In this document: positions 62,059 to 64,000 of the stretch, piece after piece
Position numbering within the stretch: the first letter of the stretch is position 1
How the letters are laid out: the number at the start of each line of letters is the position of its first letter
Assembly: GCA_022457155.1 (NCBI GenBank)
Contig: JAJGOT010001005.1
Coordinates: 1 to 64,000 of the forward strand
DNA length: 64,000 nucleotides
Reading direction: 5' to 3'
Origin: Cladopsammia gracilis
Lineage: Eukaryota; Cnidaria; Anthozoa; Scleractinia; Dendrophylliidae
Program-made: the position numbers and the translations under genes
The notes under the pieces: model-generated
Database searches by the model: none
What the model saw: only the letters and a program-made list of their open reading frames with translations
Told to the model about the DNA's origin: nothing

Positions 62059-63315
62059 TTAGTACTGAACCGCCTGCAGCTGCTTGTCCCTGATGTTCAT
62101 CTGTGAGTCGCTGATCGTGTAGATGTGGCAGTGCACGTTTCCCGAGCCGGAGGTTGTCCTTTCGATCTCAAGATGTACGCCGTCCTTTGTGTTGACGAGG
62201 CGTTGGCCGTTGCCATGTAGGGTTGTATCAGCCATTGATCTAAGGTCGATAAGGAGGCCGAACTTGTTGCCCGTGAGATATTTAGTCAGATTCATGTTGG
62301 GCCTGCCATCACCCCTCTTTTTGAAGAGGCGACTGACTTCCCTCCACATGTCGGTCCCGTTGATGCCTTCGTTGTAAATCCTGTTGGGGGAGCCGTTTAT
62401 GGTGACATTAACTTTGGTTATGTCTGGGTTGAAGTATTTTTCTGAGTCCCTGGCTCCTGCCGTGTAGGGTTCGATGAATAGCAGAAGGATGGCTTTCAGT
62501 GACCTGCGCTGCGGGTTCACCCTGAGATTCAGCCGAGCGTCTGAACCCTTCGAGAAGGGGACCACTTCCTCTCGCATGATATGGTCGTAGGCAAACTCCT
62601 TTCCGCTAGAGTATACACTTGTTGCAGCGTCAGCCAGCTGCTGACTTCGGATTGTCTCGTACTCAAGCTGGATATTTGTCAACTTGTAGACAAGCTTGCT
62701 TGTATCCGAACCCCTGACCACTTGAGAAGCCTGGGCGAGCGTTATCTCGAATGTCAAATCGTTGTAGAGTGCTTGTGGGTACATGACACCATGGTCTGTT
62801 ATAATCTGGTGGTCAAGGTTGATGCGATATTTGTTTTTGTAAATGGTCTCCAGCTTGTTTTCCGCATCCACGCCAGAGGTCTTCTTGTCGCCGGCACTAG
62901 AGCGAATCTTGCTCAAGTCTACACTCTGGATGCCCTCGGGGAGCATGTTATCTCTCTTATCAACAGAGAGGAAAAGGTCCTCAAAGATTTTGTAAATATC
63001 GTACCCAACGGTGTCCTGGATAGTGGTGGCAGCAAACTTCACAACAAGCCTGTCAACTAGTGCTCTGGAGACATTTTGTACAAGATAGTTGTTTGCGTGG
63101 CCGCCAGCAAGGTCGATGTTAAAGAGCAAGGCAAGCGAGCCCGACACGATAACCTCATGTTCGTTGAGCTTGGGCACAGTAACGTACAGGGTCTCGCCGG
63201 GATTGGCTGAAGTGCGTTCAAAGGTGATGCGCTTTACGGTGCGCTCTGCTTTCATAGCACCAAGAATCTTCTCTGCGTTCGTTGGGAGGAGGTTGGGTTG
63301 CACGGTCAGGGCCAT
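62059..63315 (-). CDS. major capsid protein candidate, element 2 copy
   Basis: 418 residues (MALTVQPNLLPTNAEKILGA). Same blocks as 26513-27757, including NLTKYLTGNKFGLLIDLRSM and RVNPQRRSLKAILLLFIEPY, and the same C terminus (QLQAVQY versus QLESVQY). Intact despite the damage in neighbouring genes. Confidence 0.62.
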   Translation of the reverse strand: MALTVQPNLLPTNAEKILGAMKAERTVKRITFERTSANPGETLYVTVPKLNEHEVIVSGSLALLFNIDLAGGHANNYLVQNVSRALVDRLVVKFAATTIQDTVGYDIYKIFEDLFLSVDKRDNMLPEGIQSVDLSKIRSSAGDKKTSGVDAENKLETIYKNKYRINLDHQIITDHGVMYPQALYNDLTFEITLAQASQVVRGSDTSKLVYKLTNIQLEYETIRSQQLADAATSVYSSGKEFAYDHIMREEVVPFSKGSDARLNLRVNPQRRSLKAILLLFIEPYTAGARDSEKYFNPDITKVNVTINGSPNRIYNEGINGTDMWREVSRLFKKRGDGRPNMNLTKYLTGNKFGLLIDLRSMADTTLHGNGQRLVNTKDGVHLEIERTTSGSGNVHCHIYTISDSQMNIRDKQLQAVQY

Positions 63316-63358
63316 GGCCAGAGTATATATATAAATTTATATTTATATTATATACATC
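63316..63358. promoter_or_regulatory. divergent TATATA promoter, element 2
   Basis: 43 bp: TATATATACTCTGGCC before the capsid ATG (minus) and TATTATATACATC before the coiled-coil ATG (plus). Equivalent to 26471-26512. Confidence 0.6.
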
Positions 63359-64000
63359 ATGGCAGAAGGCGGATATGACTATGATCCAACTGGCGAGAAC
63401 GAAAATACCGGGCTTGACTGGGACATAGACCACGATGATGACGACGAAGAAGAAGTTGACACAACAACCCCCTTTCAACCGGGGGCTGCATCCACCCCAT
63501 ACCCTCCTGGTGAAGAGCAGATTGAAATGCATACACTGCCTCGCGAACAGAGCGGTTTTGATCCTGGCATCCCTCTGCTTGAAGGCGACTTCTTGGATGC
63601 AACGGAAAAAGCATCTAGAATCGATCAAGCTATGGACTGGCTTAAAAGCCGCTTTCCGAAAATAAATCTCAGCCGAATAGACCCTATTGGTTTCGGTAGA
63701 AAAAAAGGAAATATAGGCAGAATTGTTACCTTTGGACCACAGGGTGGTGAGAAGCCCGTTTTCAAACAAGATGGGTCTGGCCTTCTTAAAGCATTCACAG
63801 ACAAGTTCGAAAGGGCTCTTGGCCCAAGCGCTGAAGAGATCATAGTTGAAGACAATACAACTATAAGAGAAGAAAGACAAAGGTTGAAGGAGGCAGAGAA
63901 ACAACTAAAGGAGGCGGAAAGGGTTTCTGTAGTACGACAACAAGCAGCAAGTGAGGTTCAAAACCTCAGGGGAAGAATCGAAGAAACTCAAGCGAGGATT
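63359..64000 (+). CDS. coiled-coil membrane protein, partial
   Basis: At least 214 residues from MAEGGYDYDPTGENENTGLD, cut by the window end. Acidic N terminus, P/T linker, then a region absent or diverged in element 1 (DQAMDWLKSRFPKINLSRID), and the beginning of the coiled coil (ERQRLKEAEKQLKEAER). Homologue of 24974-26470 by start, position and layout; the membrane segments would lie beyond 64000. Confidence 0.75.
   Translation, partial: MAEGGYDYDPTGENENTGLDWDIDHDDDDEEEVDTTTPFQPGAASTPYPPGEEQIEMHTLPREQSGFDPGIPLLEGDFLDATEKASRIDQAMDWLKSRFPKINLSRIDPIGFGRKKGNIGRIVTFGPQGGEKPVFKQDGSGLLKAFTDKFERALGPSAEEIIVEDNTTIREERQRLKEAEKQLKEAERVSVVRQQAASEVQNLRGRIEETQARI

Larger units (their letters stand above)
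52631..64000. mobile_element. Polinton-like element 2, partial (right end outside the window)
   Basis: Begins with a hairpin terminus AGTAGTTATTGGGGAGGG inside a BEL/Pao gag. The gene block polymerase, small basic ORF, integrase, small membrane proteins, ATPase, capsid candidate and coiled-coil protein is the inverted order of element 1. Polymerase and integrase are disrupted by insertions and two further genes are damaged, so this copy cannot be autonomous, while ATPase and capsid frames remain clean. Confidence 0.93.

Noticed and set aside
62581..63060. 159-codon plus-strand frame
   Set aside because: Antisense of the capsid candidate, which is conserved in element 1.
63218..63904. 228-codon minus-strand frame
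   Set aside because: Antisense to the coiled-coil protein start and the capsid start; no recognisable motif.

Overview
The window looks like a repeat-dense piece of an animal nuclear genome, most likely cnidarian (anthozoan type). The reasons are AT-rich DNA, L1/Tx1-like LINEs, Ty3/gypsy and BEL/Pao LTR elements, a Penelope-type GIY-YIG fragment, many foldback MITEs, one spliced TLD-domain exon, and two Maverick/Polinton-like virus-derived elements. The organism is inferred; no rRNA or housekeeping gene fixes it.

Positions 1-39.75 kb are a nested stack built on one minisatellite with a 45-bp unit. The array is now in three pieces (1-434, 16891-17706, 39299-39755). A gypsy element (3' LTR 435-575, 5' LTR 13745-13885, coding on the minus strand) split it first. 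Inside that element are a 78-bp tandem array and a 5'-inverted LINE (3179-8419, 17-bp target duplication). A second, internally deleted LINE (13886-16875, 15-bp duplication) sits at the edge of the 5' LTR. A CACTA-like non-autonomous element (17707-39298, AAC duplication, inverted arrays of TGTAAATAACATG-type subterminal repeats) made the second break. Within it lies a complete 17.2-kb Polinton-like element (element 1, 18766-35940) flanked by a 5-bp AAAAG duplication.

Element 1 has 262-bp terminal inverted repeats whose outer 209 bp form a hairpin. Its replication and expression side carries a YqaJ-type exonuclease, a zinc-ribbon protein resembling poxvirus late transcription factor VLTF3, a protein-primed family B DNA polymerase with an OTU-like N-terminal region, and a GC-rich structured region that may be a pol III transcript. 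Its virion side carries a penton-like protein, a capsid candidate, a packaging ATPase, a coiled-coil membrane protein, a 534-aa unknown protein and a run of small, mostly membrane proteins. A D,D,E integrase ends tail to tail with the polymerase. Replication genes share a CAATTG box about 30-35 nt before the ATG. Virion genes mostly have only a TATATA motif close to the ATG.

Positions 39.76-51.9 kb hold no intact gene: a TLD exon, a Penelope remnant, foldback elements and a duplicated 350-380 bp repeat. At 51.9-52.6 kb there is a BEL/Pao gag fragment, into which a second Polinton-like element (element 2, 52631 to beyond the window end) has inserted. It carries the same virion and integrase block as element 1 in inverted orientation, but a very different family B polymerase. 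Both its polymerase and its integrase are broken by foldback insertions. Its terminal hairpin has different stem arms from element 1 but nearly the same loop.
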